From positions 1 to 64,000 of the forward strand of contig NZ_LIVZ01000008.1 in NCBI RefSeq assembly GCF_001905845.1: DNA of 64,000 bases, given 5' to 3'. The notes beneath the pieces are model-generated. The model was given only the letters and a program-made list of their open reading frames with translations, was not told the DNA's origin and made no database searches. This DNA is from Streptomyces sp. TSRI0107. GTDB lineage: Bacteria > Actinomycetota > Actinomycetes > Streptomycetales > Streptomycetaceae. Both the position numbers and the translations under genes were made by a program. Position 1 is the first letter of the stretch. Each line of letters begins with the position of its first letter. Of this stretch, positions 45,593 to 55,529 are shown one piece after another.

Positions 45593-46096
45593 TCAGGAAT
45601 GGGCCGGACGATCGATCGAGATGCTGTGCCGCTGTCCGCGGGCCGGGGCGCAGAAGAGGGGAAGAACGGCGACGCCGTGGTCGGCGGCGTGCTCGATCAG
45701 CTCCCGGTAGTCCCGCTCGTAGTCGGCGATGGACATGATCACAATGATGCCGGAGCCCTGGGCGGCCATGCGCTCGGCGACGGTTCTCACGGCCGTCAGC
45801 TGGGCGGCGTCGCCGTCCTCGCCCCGGATCGCCACGACGGCGACGTCGATGCCGCCGGTCCATTCCACCAGCTCGGCGGTGTACTCCTCGATCTGGCGGC
45901 GGTCGAAAAGGTCGACTTCGGCCGCTTCGGCGACCGCGCCGGCATCAATCATCCGGCGTGCGGCCGCCTCGGCCGCATCTCGTGAAGAATCTGCAAAGAA
46001 AATCAAAGACCGCTGGCCGGCGAACGCTCTGACCAGCGCAGCGCTGTGCGCTGCCGAAGCACCGTATACCACCACCGTCTTGTCCTCGAGGAGCAT
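45593..46096 (-). CDS. Truncated SDR-like Rossmann protein
   Basis: A 167-aa protein with an SDR-type nucleotide-binding start, LLEDKTVVVYGASAAHSAALV (about residues 2-22). A strand-helix alternation continues through VDLFDRRQIEEYTAELVEW (SDR-like) and VAVVAIRGEDG. It ends near where the catalytic Ser-Tyr-Lys of a full SDR (about 250 aa) would lie. There is no YxxxK. The glycine motif is GASAAHSA, not GxxxGxG. It could be a non-catalytic or repurposed SDR domain. ATG at 46096 follows AGGAAG. Confidence 0.68.
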   Translation of the reverse strand: MLLEDKTVVVYGASAAHSAALVRAFAGQRSLIFFADSSRDAAEAAARRMIDAGAVAEAAEVDLFDRRQIEEYTAELVEWTGGIDVAVVAIRGEDGDAAQLTAVRTVAERMAAQGSGIIVIMSIADYERDYRELIEHAADHGVAVLPLFCAPARGQRHSISIDRPAHS

Positions 46097-46623
46097 TGAA
46101 AAACACTTCCTATCCATGTCCGCAGCTGCGAGAACCGCACCGCCCCGACCTTGGTAACGACGGCTACCTTCCCACGTTGCGTCGGCGGTCTTGCTCCTTT
46201 TCGGACGGCTCGCCGTGCAGCCTCCTTTCGAAAGAGAGTCGGAATGATTAGGGGAACGCTGGTTCCGCAAGTCGGGAGATGCTGGTCACAGAGGATCGTG
46301 TCGGCGTCCGGTGCGGTATGTCGGCATGTGCACGGTGGTGGCTGGGTAGTACAGGAGAGGCCGAATCAGTACCCATCGGTAATCTGCGATCCGTGTCAAG
46401 ATCACACCGAGCAGGTGATCTTGCGCGCCGACGGCGTTATGCGGAGAAATCCGGGCGAGCCACGCGAACTCCGAAAAGCGCCGGGAGCCCCCTTCCCCGC
46501 GCACCGTGCCAAAAGGAATCACCGGTGGTATTGAATAGCGAAGCTCCGGCCGGCGGGATGACCCGGGAAGGTCACCCCGTCAACCGGAGCTTCGTAATTC
46601 GGTCGACCGCCTTGTTTTCCGGG
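46097..46623. other. 527-bp non-coding region, low GC for this cluster
   Basis: No convincing gene on either strand. Base composition is noticeably richer in A and T than the surroundings, as in the promoter region at 22.5-22.8 kb, so it likely contains the promoter for the leftward Rossmann-protein gene. The right end holds the terminator hairpin of the membrane-protein gene (46539-46594). The middle (46270-46500) shows nothing I can name. Confidence 0.5.
46539..46594. terminator. Terminator hairpin of the DUF2306 gene
   Basis: An 11-bp perfect stem, cgaagctccgg (46539-46549) with ccggagcttcg (46584-46594). The interior can form a second imperfect stem. It lies 30 bp downstream of the leftward gene that stops at 46624. 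Confidence 0.65.
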
Positions 46624-47343
46624 CTACCGCACCAGTTGGGCCGCACGCGGAGCCGTGTACTCGAGCCACCAATGGGCGAGCAGCAGGTTCATGACCCAGC
46701 TGCCCCACATGGAGAGCTCGAGGACGAACGAGAGGCTGACGTGCATGCCCGGGAAGGCCTGCATCAACTCGGCCAGCACGCGGCCCCAGGTGGTGCCCAG
46801 GGAGATGGCGAAGCTGTAGATCATCCAGCGGCGGTGGTCGACGTACCGGCGCTGCCGCGCGGCCCGGTAGCCGAGCATCGTGGTGACGATCCACAGCACC
46901 CCCGACAGCGTCAGCCCGAACGCCCCGAAGGGGGCCTGGCTGTAGGGCACGAGGACGAAGGCCAGCACGGTCGTGGGCAGCGCGGCGGCGAAGATGTGGA
47001 TCCTGCCGCTCACCCGGTGCACCCGCGGATGGTGGCGGCGCACCCAGGGCAGGACCTGGAGGAAGACCGTCACCAGCGCGAGGTTGCCGAGCACGGCGTG
47101 CAGCACCACCACCAGGAAGTGCTGTGAGAAGCCCGGGTCCAGCGGGATCCGGGACTGCTCCGGATCCCCGGACAGGTAGCGCGGGAAGGCATACAGCAGG
47201 TTGAAGACCACGATGACGGCGAGCGCCGCCGCCCATGGACTCTGCCACCAGCTCGGCGCCGGGCCCGCCGCGCGCCGGGTGCCCGTGGCGCGGTGCCCCA
47301 CCGTGGTGGTCGGAGCACCGGTTCCCTCTCTGTTCTGTGTCAC
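46624..47343 (-). CDS. DUF2306-type multi-pass membrane protein
   Basis: A 239-aa protein with six to seven hydrophobic segments. It carries the His-rich pattern of DUF2306 and related heme-like membrane proteins: HFLVVVLHAVLGN, HRVSGRIHIFAAALP, and YVDHRRWMIYSFAI. These resemble cytochrome-type membrane bundles, but heme binding is only possible, not shown. GTG start at 47343. It is 52 bp from the SDR gene upstream on the same strand. Confidence 0.78.
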   Translation of the reverse strand: MTQNREGTGAPTTTVGHRATGTRRAAGPAPSWWQSPWAAALAVIVVFNLLYAFPRYLSGDPEQSRIPLDPGFSQHFLVVVLHAVLGNLALVTVFLQVLPWVRRHHPRVHRVSGRIHIFAAALPTTVLAFVLVPYSQAPFGAFGLTLSGVLWIVTTMLGYRAARQRRYVDHRRWMIYSFAISLGTTWGRVLAELMQAFPGMHVSLSFVLELSMWGSWVMNLLLAHWWLEYTAPRAAQLVR

Positions 47344-47395
47344 CGCGGAGCCTCAACTTTCCTCTGGGGCGGGGAGTGGTTCGGGGGCATCCCGG

Positions 47396-48172
47396 TCAGT
47401 GGTGGAACTCGCCGGCGTTGGCGTCCAGGCAGTGACCGGTGACGGCGCGGGACATGTCGGAGACCAGGAAGAGCACCACGTCCGCGATCTCGTCCGGTTC
47501 GGGCAGCCGGCCGAGGTCGAGGGTGGCCGCGATCTCGTCGTAGATGTCCTGCACGGTGACGCCGCGCTGCTCCGCCCACTGGCCGAAGCCCTCGCGCAGG
47601 GCGTCCGCCCAGATGTAGCCGGGGGCGACGGTGTTGACCCGGATGCCCTGCGGGCCGAGTTCGGTGGCCAGGCTCTGGGCGAGGGACAGCAGGGCGGCCT
47701 TGCTCATCTTGTAGGCGCCGAAGAGCCGCTTGGAGTGGCGCAGCACCGCGGAGTTGACCATCACGACCGATCCGCGGCTGTCCGCCAGCGCGGGCGTGAA
47801 CAGCCGGGTGAGCCGCAGCGCGGCGTACACGTTGGTCTCGAACCCGGCGCGCACGTCGGCCAGGTCGACGTCGAGGAGGTCGGTCAGCGGCGGGACGGCG
47901 AAGGCGTTGTTGACGAGCGCGTCGACCCGGCCGAAGGTGTCCGTCACCACCTTGGCCAGGGCGGCGGCGGACGTCTCGTCGGTGATGTCGGTCGGCACGG
48001 CGAGGGCGCGGCGCCCGGTCTGCTGCTCGATCTCGGCGGCGATCTCCGTCAGCCGGGACTCGGTGCGGGCGGCGAGCACGACGTCCGCCCCCGACCCGGC
48101 CGCCCGCAGGGCGACGGCCCGCCCCAGGCCCGGTCCGACTCCGGATACGACGACGACCTTGTTCTCGAGCAC
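47396..48172 (-). CDS. Short-chain dehydrogenase/reductase
   Basis: A 258-aa classical SDR. The NAD(P) motif is VVVVSGVGPGLGRAVAL (GxxxGxG), a variant NNAF replaces NNAG, and the catalytic residues are S141, Y154 and K158 (GAYKMSK). The C-terminal PGYIWADAL and AVTGHCLDANAGE are typical. It resembles actinobacterial SDRs that oxidise alcohols next to flavin oxidases. GTG at 48172 follows GGAGG. It is 26 bp from the FAD-linked oxidase upstream, on the same transcript. Confidence 0.9.
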   Translation of the reverse strand: MLENKVVVVSGVGPGLGRAVALRAAGSGADVVLAARTESRLTEIAAEIEQQTGRRALAVPTDITDETSAAALAKVVTDTFGRVDALVNNAFAVPPLTDLLDVDLADVRAGFETNVYAALRLTRLFTPALADSRGSVVMVNSAVLRHSKRLFGAYKMSKAALLSLAQSLATELGPQGIRVNTVAPGYIWADALREGFGQWAEQRGVTVQDIYDEIAATLDLGRLPEPDEIADVVLFLVSDMSRAVTGHCLDANAGEFHH

Positions 48173-48198
48173 GGTGAACCTCCGGAAGACGGACGGAC

Positions 48199-49722
48199 CT
48201 AGGCGGACGGGAGTTCGATCGACAGTGCGTGGCGGAAGACGTTCCGCGGGTCGTAGCGCCCCTTGACCTGCCGCAGCCGCGGGTAGTTGGCGCCGTAGTA
48301 GATCGTCGACCAGGGAACGCCCGAGGTGTTCCAGGCGGGGTCGGCCAGGTCGGCGTCGGGATAGCCGATGTACGCCCCGGCGTTGACGTCGTCGGGCACG
48401 GGCACGCCGCCGGTCCCGGCGTAGACGTCCCGGTAGAACCGGCGCATCCACGCGATCGCGGCCTCGTCCCGGTCCTCGGACTGCCAGACCCCGCCGCTGT
48501 AGACGACCTTGAGGACGGCGTCCCGCTGGACGGTGGCCGTGGCCCCGGGGGCGACCGTGTTGACCTTCCCGCCGTAGCCCGCGAGCACGACGCACGTCGT
48601 CGGGTTGGACTGCTCGGGATCGGTCAGATAGCGGTGGATCACCTTGCGCTGGCGCTCGGTGAAACCCTTGCGGAGGTTGCCCGACTTGTCCTTGTAGCGG
48701 CCCTGGGGATCGTTCGGGAAGGTGTAGGAGGGCATCCAGGAGCTGAACCAGGGGACGACCTCGGCGGTGTGCATCACCGGCGGGACGTCGACGCCCCGGG
48801 TGACGGACTCGTACTGCTCGTGGAAGACGCTCTCGGCGTCCGGCCCGTCGTGGTCGATCACCACCGTCATCCCGAACATCCCGGAACTGCGGTGGGTGGC
48901 GATCAGGTTGCTCCACAGCCCCGCCTCGGGGCTGCCGGCGTCGTCGTGCTTCTCGTACCAGGCACAGTAGTTGCGCAGCAGGGTGTCGAAGGCCTTCTCG
49001 GTCATCCCCTCCCAGGGCCACATGACGGTGCGCTTCCACACCCGGGCCGGGGCCTTGGGCAGGAGCGCGGCCGGGTCGTCGGAGTCGGCGCCCGGGGTGC
49101 GCAGCCAGTACCGCGTCACCACCCCGAAGTTGCCGCCGCCACCGCCGGTGTGCGCCCACCACAGGTCGTGGTGCGGGTCGTCGGGTTCGGCGGTGGCCAC
49201 CACGGCCCGGGCCCGGCCCGACTCGTCGACCACGACCACCTCGACGGCGTACAGATGGTCGACCACCAGGCCGTCGCGGCGGGAGAGATGGCCGTAGCCA
49301 CCGCCCATGACGTGCCCGCCGGCGCCGACGTCGAAGCAGGTGCCGCCGGGGACGGTCACCCCCCAGCGTTTGAACAGCGTGCGGTAGACGTCGCCCAGCG
49401 TGGCCCCCGCCCCGACCTCGATGGCGCGGCGCCCCCGGTCGTGCGCGATGCCGTTCAGCTGGGACAGGTCCACCAGCACCGCGATCTCGGGCGCGGCGGT
49501 GAAGTTCTCGAAGCAGTGCCCGCCGCTGCGCACCGCGATCCGCTTCCCGGCGGTCACCGCGTGCTGGACCGCCGCCACCACCTCGTCGGTGTCCACGGGC
49601 AGGCACACCCGTTCGGGCCGGCCCGTGAAGCGGTGGTTGTAGCCCTGGACGAGGTTCTCGTAGCGGGCGTCCCCCGGCTCGATCACCAGCAGGGACGTCG
49701 GTTCAACGGCCGTGTCCGTCAT
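48199..49722 (-). CDS. BBE-type FAD-linked oxidase with predicted bicovalent flavin
   Basis: A 507-aa berberine-bridge-like oxidase of the PCMH/FAD_binding_4 family. Both covalent FAD anchors are present: H69 in RSGGHCFENF and C129 in GGTCFDVGAGGHVMGGGYG. The C-terminal BBE motif is GVPWSTIYYGANYPRLRQVK. These enzymes oxidise alcohols, aldehydes or hydroxy acids with oxygen. With the hydroxymandelate-synthase-like enzyme 1 kb away, it could oxidise a hydroxy acid or a sugar. Its start overlaps the methyltransferase stop by 4 bp. Confidence 0.9.
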   Translation of the reverse strand: MTDTAVEPTSLLVIEPGDARYENLVQGYNHRFTGRPERVCLPVDTDEVVAAVQHAVTAGKRIAVRSGGHCFENFTAAPEIAVLVDLSQLNGIAHDRGRRAIEVGAGATLGDVYRTLFKRWGVTVPGGTCFDVGAGGHVMGGGYGHLSRRDGLVVDHLYAVEVVVVDESGRARAVVATAEPDDPHHDLWWAHTGGGGGNFGVVTRYWLRTPGADSDDPAALLPKAPARVWKRTVMWPWEGMTEKAFDTLLRNYCAWYEKHDDAGSPEAGLWSNLIATHRSSGMFGMTVVIDHDGPDAESVFHEQYESVTRGVDVPPVMHTAEVVPWFSSWMPSYTFPNDPQGRYKDKSGNLRKGFTERQRKVIHRYLTDPEQSNPTTCVVLAGYGGKVNTVAPGATATVQRDAVLKVVYSGGVWQSEDRDEAAIAWMRRFYRDVYAGTGGVPVPDDVNAGAYIGYPDADLADPAWNTSGVPWSTIYYGANYPRLRQVKGRYDPRNVFRHALSIELPSA

Positions 49723-50651
49723 GCTTGTTCGCGCCTTCCTGTGTCCGGTGCAGCAGACGTTCGCACGGCGGCGGCACGGCTCACATCTCGTGCCTTGCGC
49801 AGCTCCTCCGACGGCGCGACCGGGGCGGCGAGCGATCTCGCCAGCGTGAGCGCGTCCGCGCGCACCCGGCCCCCGAGCCGGGGCCGCTGTCCGGTGTCGG
49901 AGTACTCCCTGGGCGTGGCGCCGCTGGTGCGGCGGAGCACGGTCATGCTGTTCTGCCGCAGCTTGTGGCTCTCCAGCAGGCTCAGCACCTCGAACTCGCC
50001 GGGCCGCAGCCGCTGGCTCTCGGCGATGTACCGGAGGATCGCCTCGCCCTCCGGGTACGTCATCAGATAGTGCATCACCACGATCCCGCCGTCGGGATCG
50101 ATCAGCTCCCAGCAGTTCTCGAAGAAGTAGAGGCAGTCCCAGGCGTCCACCCACGCGAAGTCGATGGGCCGCCACTCCTCGGGCAGCCGCTCCACGGCGT
50201 TGCGCAGGTCCGCGTTGACCACCGTCACCCGGTCGGCCAGCCCGAGTTCGTCCAGTGCCCGCGTCACCTGGGGGGCGGACGAGCCGGAGTCGGAGAAGTC
50301 GTCGATCGCGACGAGCCGGGGCCGGAAGGGTTCGAGGTACTCGGACGGCGTGAGCAGCGCGGGCTCGGCCTCCACCCACTCCTCGTCCAGCTCCCGGCCG
50401 TCCGCGAGATACGGCAGCGTCTTGCGGGCCAGCCCCTCGGTCTCGGCGGCGACCAGCTCCTCGACCTCGGCCAGCGCACGCGCCAGGTACGGGGTGGTGT
50501 GCCCCATGCCGATCTCCAGCACCCGCCGCGGCCGCACCAGATGGATCAGGGAGGCGAGGAGCGGCGCCACCACCTCGGTTCCCATGCCCGGCATCCGCAG
50601 CCGTTCGACCACGGCTCGGAACCGTTCGTCGGACGCCGCCTCACGTGGCAT
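49719..50651 (-). CDS. Class I SAM-dependent methyltransferase
   Basis: A 310-aa protein. The SAM motif is VLEIGMGHTTPYLARAL (about residues 43-59), with motif II-like RPRLVAIDDFSD, VTVVNADLR, and IDFAWVDAWDCLYFFEN as the acidic post-motif. It resembles class I O-methyltransferases and related unassigned enzymes. The C-terminal 60 residues are Arg- and Ala-rich and probably disordered. It overlaps the dioxygenase gene (stop at 50641) by 11 bp and the oxidase gene by 4 bp, so it is within one operon. O-methylation of the aromatic unit is inference. Confidence 0.8.
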   Translation of the reverse strand: MPREAASDERFRAVVERLRMPGMGTEVVAPLLASLIHLVRPRRVLEIGMGHTTPYLARALAEVEELVAAETEGLARKTLPYLADGRELDEEWVEAEPALLTPSEYLEPFRPRLVAIDDFSDSGSSAPQVTRALDELGLADRVTVVNADLRNAVERLPEEWRPIDFAWVDAWDCLYFFENCWELIDPDGGIVVMHYLMTYPEGEAILRYIAESQRLRPGEFEVLSLLESHKLRQNSMTVLRRTSGATPREYSDTGQRPRLGGRVRADALTLARSLAAPVAPSEELRKARDVSRAAAVRTSAAPDTGRREQA

Positions 50652-51957
50652 TGCCGGTACCCCTGCCCTGCTCGTACTCGACGGCCTGGTAGAGCGCCTT
50701 GATGTTGCCGCTGCCGAAGGAGCGGGCCCCCATCCGCTCGATGACCTCCAGGAACAGCGTTCCCTTGGGGTGCACGGACCGGGTGAAGATCTGGAACAGC
50801 TGTCCGTCGTGGTCCTCGTCGATGAGGATGTTCAGGCGCTCCAGCTCGTCGACCGAGTGCCTCAGCGGTGTCAGCCGCTGCGGCAGCACGCGGTAGTAGG
50901 CCGACGGGGTGGGCAGGAAGTCGACGCCCCGCGCGGCGAGTGTGTCCACCGAGCGCACGATGTCGTCGGTGGCGAAGGCCATGTGCTGCACGCCGGGCCC
51001 GTTGTGGCTCTTCAGGAACTCGTCCAGATGGCCGGTCGCCTGGGACTGGTCCGGCGCGACCAGGGTGAAGGTGACCGCGCCGGAGCGGCTCTCGACCACC
51101 TTGGTGATCATGACCTGGTCGTCCACCTCGATCCGCTCGGTGAAGATCAGCTCGAAGTCCAGCACCGTGCGGTAGAACTCGACCGTCAGGTCCATGTCCG
51201 CGGGCTCGACGGCGATCGCGAAGTGGTCGATCTCCCGCAGCCCGGAGTCCACCGCGGAGCCGCCGTCCCCGGCCGGCGACAGACCGGGCAGCGCGCGGTC
51301 GTCGCCGCCGTCCGCGCGCTGCACGAACGTATGGGTGATGTCGCCGACCCCCGAGATGGTCGCGGTGACCAGGTCGCCGTGCGCGGCCGGCGCCGACACC
51401 GGCCGGGCGCCGCGGCGGACGGCCTCCGCGAAGGCGGCCGCCGCGTCCGGGACGCCGAGCGCGATGTCGGCCACTCCGTCACCGTGCCTCTCCACGTACT
51501 CCGCCCCGGGATGCGTGGCCGAGACCGGCTCGCTCAGCACCAGCCGGACGTCGCGCCGGCCCAGCGCCACCGAGCGCGCCCCGGACGCCTCCGCCTCGCC
51601 GTCCGACCGCGCGTACACGGTCAGGCCGTAGCCCTGGGTCAGCCAGTCGGTCGCGGTCGTGAGGTCGGTGACATAGAACTTCACATGGTCCAGGCCCATA
51701 CCTGATAAGCCGGCCGCTTCCGTCCGTCCGCTCATCGTCGTCTCCTCCAATGTCCGCAGGCGCCGCGCGAGCGTGCGCGGCCTGAGGTCCGTCCAGTGCT
51801 CGTTCACATAGGCCAGTGCCGAGGCGCGGTCGCACGGAGGGCGGGCCACGGTCCAGCCCTTCGGCACCTCCGCCGTGGCCGGCCACAGCGAGTGCTGGCC
51901 CTCCGCGTTGACCAGGACCGAGAACATGGCGTGCTCGTCGTCGAAGGGATCGGTCAT
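50641..51957 (-). CDS. MbtH-like domain fused to 4-hydroxyphenylpyruvate dioxygenase/hydroxymandelate synthase
   Basis: A 438-aa protein. Residues 1-65 are an MbtH-like domain (FSVLVNAEGQHSLWP, VPKGWTV, YVNEHWTDLRP), the NRPS-adenylation helper. From residue 88 a two-domain VOC dioxygenase follows, with iron ligands H245, H325 and E404 (FLEVIERMGARSFGSGN). It converts 4-hydroxyphenylpyruvate to homogentisate or 4-hydroxymandelate; the cluster favours the second. An internal ATG at codon 75 (51735) has its own GGAGGAG, so a separate dioxygenase of 364 aa may also be made. The N-terminus overlaps the adenylation gene by 4 bp, consistent with serving that enzyme. Confidence 0.88.
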   Translation of the reverse strand: MTDPFDDEHAMFSVLVNAEGQHSLWPATAEVPKGWTVARPPCDRASALAYVNEHWTDLRPRTLARRLRTLEETTMSGRTEAAGLSGMGLDHVKFYVTDLTTATDWLTQGYGLTVYARSDGEAEASGARSVALGRRDVRLVLSEPVSATHPGAEYVERHGDGVADIALGVPDAAAAFAEAVRRGARPVSAPAAHGDLVTATISGVGDITHTFVQRADGGDDRALPGLSPAGDGGSAVDSGLREIDHFAIAVEPADMDLTVEFYRTVLDFELIFTERIEVDDQVMITKVVESRSGAVTFTLVAPDQSQATGHLDEFLKSHNGPGVQHMAFATDDIVRSVDTLAARGVDFLPTPSAYYRVLPQRLTPLRHSVDELERLNILIDEDHDGQLFQIFTRSVHPKGTLFLEVIERMGARSFGSGNIKALYQAVEYEQGRGTGNAT

Positions 51958-53735
51958 CGTCGTGCTCCTTCCGTCCGCTCCTGCGGCACCGGTCCCGCCG
52001 GCCCCAGCAGGTCGTCCAGGCCCAGCACCGTCGGCGCGTCGAAGAACTGGGTGATCGTCAGGTCCGTACCGAACAGCGACCTGATACGGCTGACCAGGCG
52101 CATCGCCGCCAGCGACTCCCCGCCCAGGTCGAAGAAGTTGTCGTCGACCCCGACCCGGGGCACCTCCAGCGCCGACGCGAACAGTTCGCACAGCGTCCGC
52201 TGCCGCTCGCTCACCGGCTCCCGGCCGGGGGAGTCCGCCTGCGGCCCGGGCTGCGGCAGCGCCCGCCGGTCCACCTTGCCGTTGGGGGTCAGGGGCAGCT
52301 CCGGTACGGTGACGAAGGCCGCCGGCATCATGTAGTCGGGCAGCAGCGACGCCAGGTGCGCCCGCAGGCCGGCGACGTCGACGGCGTCGCCCGCCGGCAC
52401 GTAGTAGGCCACGAGCCGCCGCTCCCCGGACTCCGACGCCACCCCCGTCACCGCCGCGTGACGGATGCCGGGGAAGCGCGCCAGCGCCGCCTCCACCTCG
52501 GCCAGCTCGACCCGGAAGCCCCGCACCTTGACCTGCTCGTCGGCCCGGCCCAGATACTCGAGCAGGCCGTCGTCGCCGAGCCGGACGAGGTCGCCGGTCC
52601 GGTACATCCGCTCCCCGGGGGCGCCGAACGGGTTCGCCACGAACCGCTCGGCCGTCAGATCGGGCCGCCCCAGGTAGCCGCGGGCCAGCCCGCGCCCCGA
52701 GATGTGGAGTTCACCGGCCGCACCGGCCGGCACGGCCCGCAGGTCCGCGTCGAGGACGTGCAGCCGGACGTCGTCCATGGGGCGCCCCACCGGCACCGGG
52801 CCCTGGAGCCGAAGCGGGGCCGTCATCGGCAGATGGGTGCTGAACAAGGTCGCCTCGGTCGCGCCGTACATGGCCCGCACCACCAGGTCCGGGTTGTGCT
52901 CCAGCGCCCGGCGCACCGCGGCCGGCGCGATGACGTCGCCGCCGGTGAGCACCTCGCGCACCCCGGCCAGACACCCCGGATCCTCCTCCATCAGCACCCG
53001 GAACAACCCCGCGGTCAGATGGACCCCGGTGATCCGCTCCTCGGCGATCAGCCGGCGGATGTCGGCCACGCCGAGGTCCCCCGCGGGCGGCACCGCGATG
53101 GTTCCGCCGTGCAGCAGCGGAACCCACAGCTCGTAGGTGGAGACGTTGAAGGCGTACGGCGCCAGCGTCAGCACCCGCTCGTGCCGGCCGCTCTCCCAGA
53201 TCGAGTCGAGGGCCAGGCCCAGCGCCTCCTTGTGGGTGACGGCGACGCCCTTGGGCACACCCGTCGAGCCCGAGGTGTGGATCACGTACGCCAGCTGCGC
53301 CGGGTCGACCGGGACGGACGGGTTGCCCGCCGGGTACTCGGCGAGTCCCTTCTCCCCGTCGACGGTCACGACCGCCGCACCCTCCGGGACGCCGCGCCCG
53401 CGCGTCTCCTCGTCCACCAGCAGGACGGGCACGGCACAGTGATCCATGATCGCCTGCATGCGCGGCAGCGGGTACGCGGTGTGCAGCGGGAGGTAGCAGC
53501 CACCGGCCTTGAGCACGGCCAGGATCGCCACCACCACGTCCACGGACCGCTCCATCAGCACCGCGACCGGCGTCTCGGTGCGCACCCCGAGCTGTCCGAG
53601 CCGGTGGGCGAGCCGGTTGGCGCGCTCGTCCAGCTCCCGGTAGGTCAGACGGTGTCCGGCGGACGAGAGCGCGACGGAATCCGGCGTCCTGAGTGCCTGT
53701 TCGGCGAAATGCCCGTGGAGGGAAGGGGAAGCCAT
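51954..53735 (-). CDS. NRPS adenylation-peptidyl carrier didomain
   Basis: A 593-aa A-PCP protein. The adenylation domain (1-500) has A3 TSGSTGVPKG (154-163), MYGATEAT, GELHISGRGLARGYLGR, YRTGDLVR and the catalytic K487 (PNGKVDR). The PCP has DDNFFDLGGESLAAM with S541. At the position of GrsA Asp235, which normally binds the substrate amino group, it has N197 (AFNVSTYELW). A hydroxy, keto or aryl acid is therefore likelier than an alpha-amino acid. Tentative pocket residues are N, V, Y, L, G, M, L, F. It is paired with the MbtH-dioxygenase fusion and the condensation enzyme. Confidence 0.92.
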   Translation of the reverse strand: MASPSLHGHFAEQALRTPDSVALSSAGHRLTYRELDERANRLAHRLGQLGVRTETPVAVLMERSVDVVVAILAVLKAGGCYLPLHTAYPLPRMQAIMDHCAVPVLLVDEETRGRGVPEGAAVVTVDGEKGLAEYPAGNPSVPVDPAQLAYVIHTSGSTGVPKGVAVTHKEALGLALDSIWESGRHERVLTLAPYAFNVSTYELWVPLLHGGTIAVPPAGDLGVADIRRLIAEERITGVHLTAGLFRVLMEEDPGCLAGVREVLTGGDVIAPAAVRRALEHNPDLVVRAMYGATEATLFSTHLPMTAPLRLQGPVPVGRPMDDVRLHVLDADLRAVPAGAAGELHISGRGLARGYLGRPDLTAERFVANPFGAPGERMYRTGDLVRLGDDGLLEYLGRADEQVKVRGFRVELAEVEAALARFPGIRHAAVTGVASESGERRLVAYYVPAGDAVDVAGLRAHLASLLPDYMMPAAFVTVPELPLTPNGKVDRRALPQPGPQADSPGREPVSERQRTLCELFASALEVPRVGVDDNFFDLGGESLAAMRLVSRIRSLFGTDLTITQFFDAPTVLGLDDLLGPAGPVPQERTEGARR

Positions 53736-53757
53736 GGTCTTCTCCGATGTGTGGAAA

Positions 53758-55332
<1,575 letters not shown>

Positions 55333-55529
55333 CAGACGCCTCCCCATGCCGCCGCCTCGAAGGAACACCTCAGAGCGTGGCATCCCGAACGCCCGCCGGG
55401 CTTCTTGCAGCATGCGCGGCCGAACGCCGTGACCCGGCCTACTCGGCAGTCTCGAAGATGCTCCGGCGCAGGCCGCTGCAAATCATGGGCAGGGCCCGTC
55501 CGGCAAGACCTCCGAAGGAGAACACCGGA

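Noticed and set aside
45593..46096. Rossmann protein considered a complete SDR
   Set aside because: It is about 90 residues too short and has no YxxxK catalytic pair, so I call it SDR-like only.
50641..51957. Dioxygenase considered ordinary tyrosine-catabolic HPPD
   Set aside because: Its fusion to an MbtH-like domain and coupling to an A-PCP gene point to secondary metabolism, though the exact product (homogentisate or hydroxymandelate) cannot be decided from sequence here.
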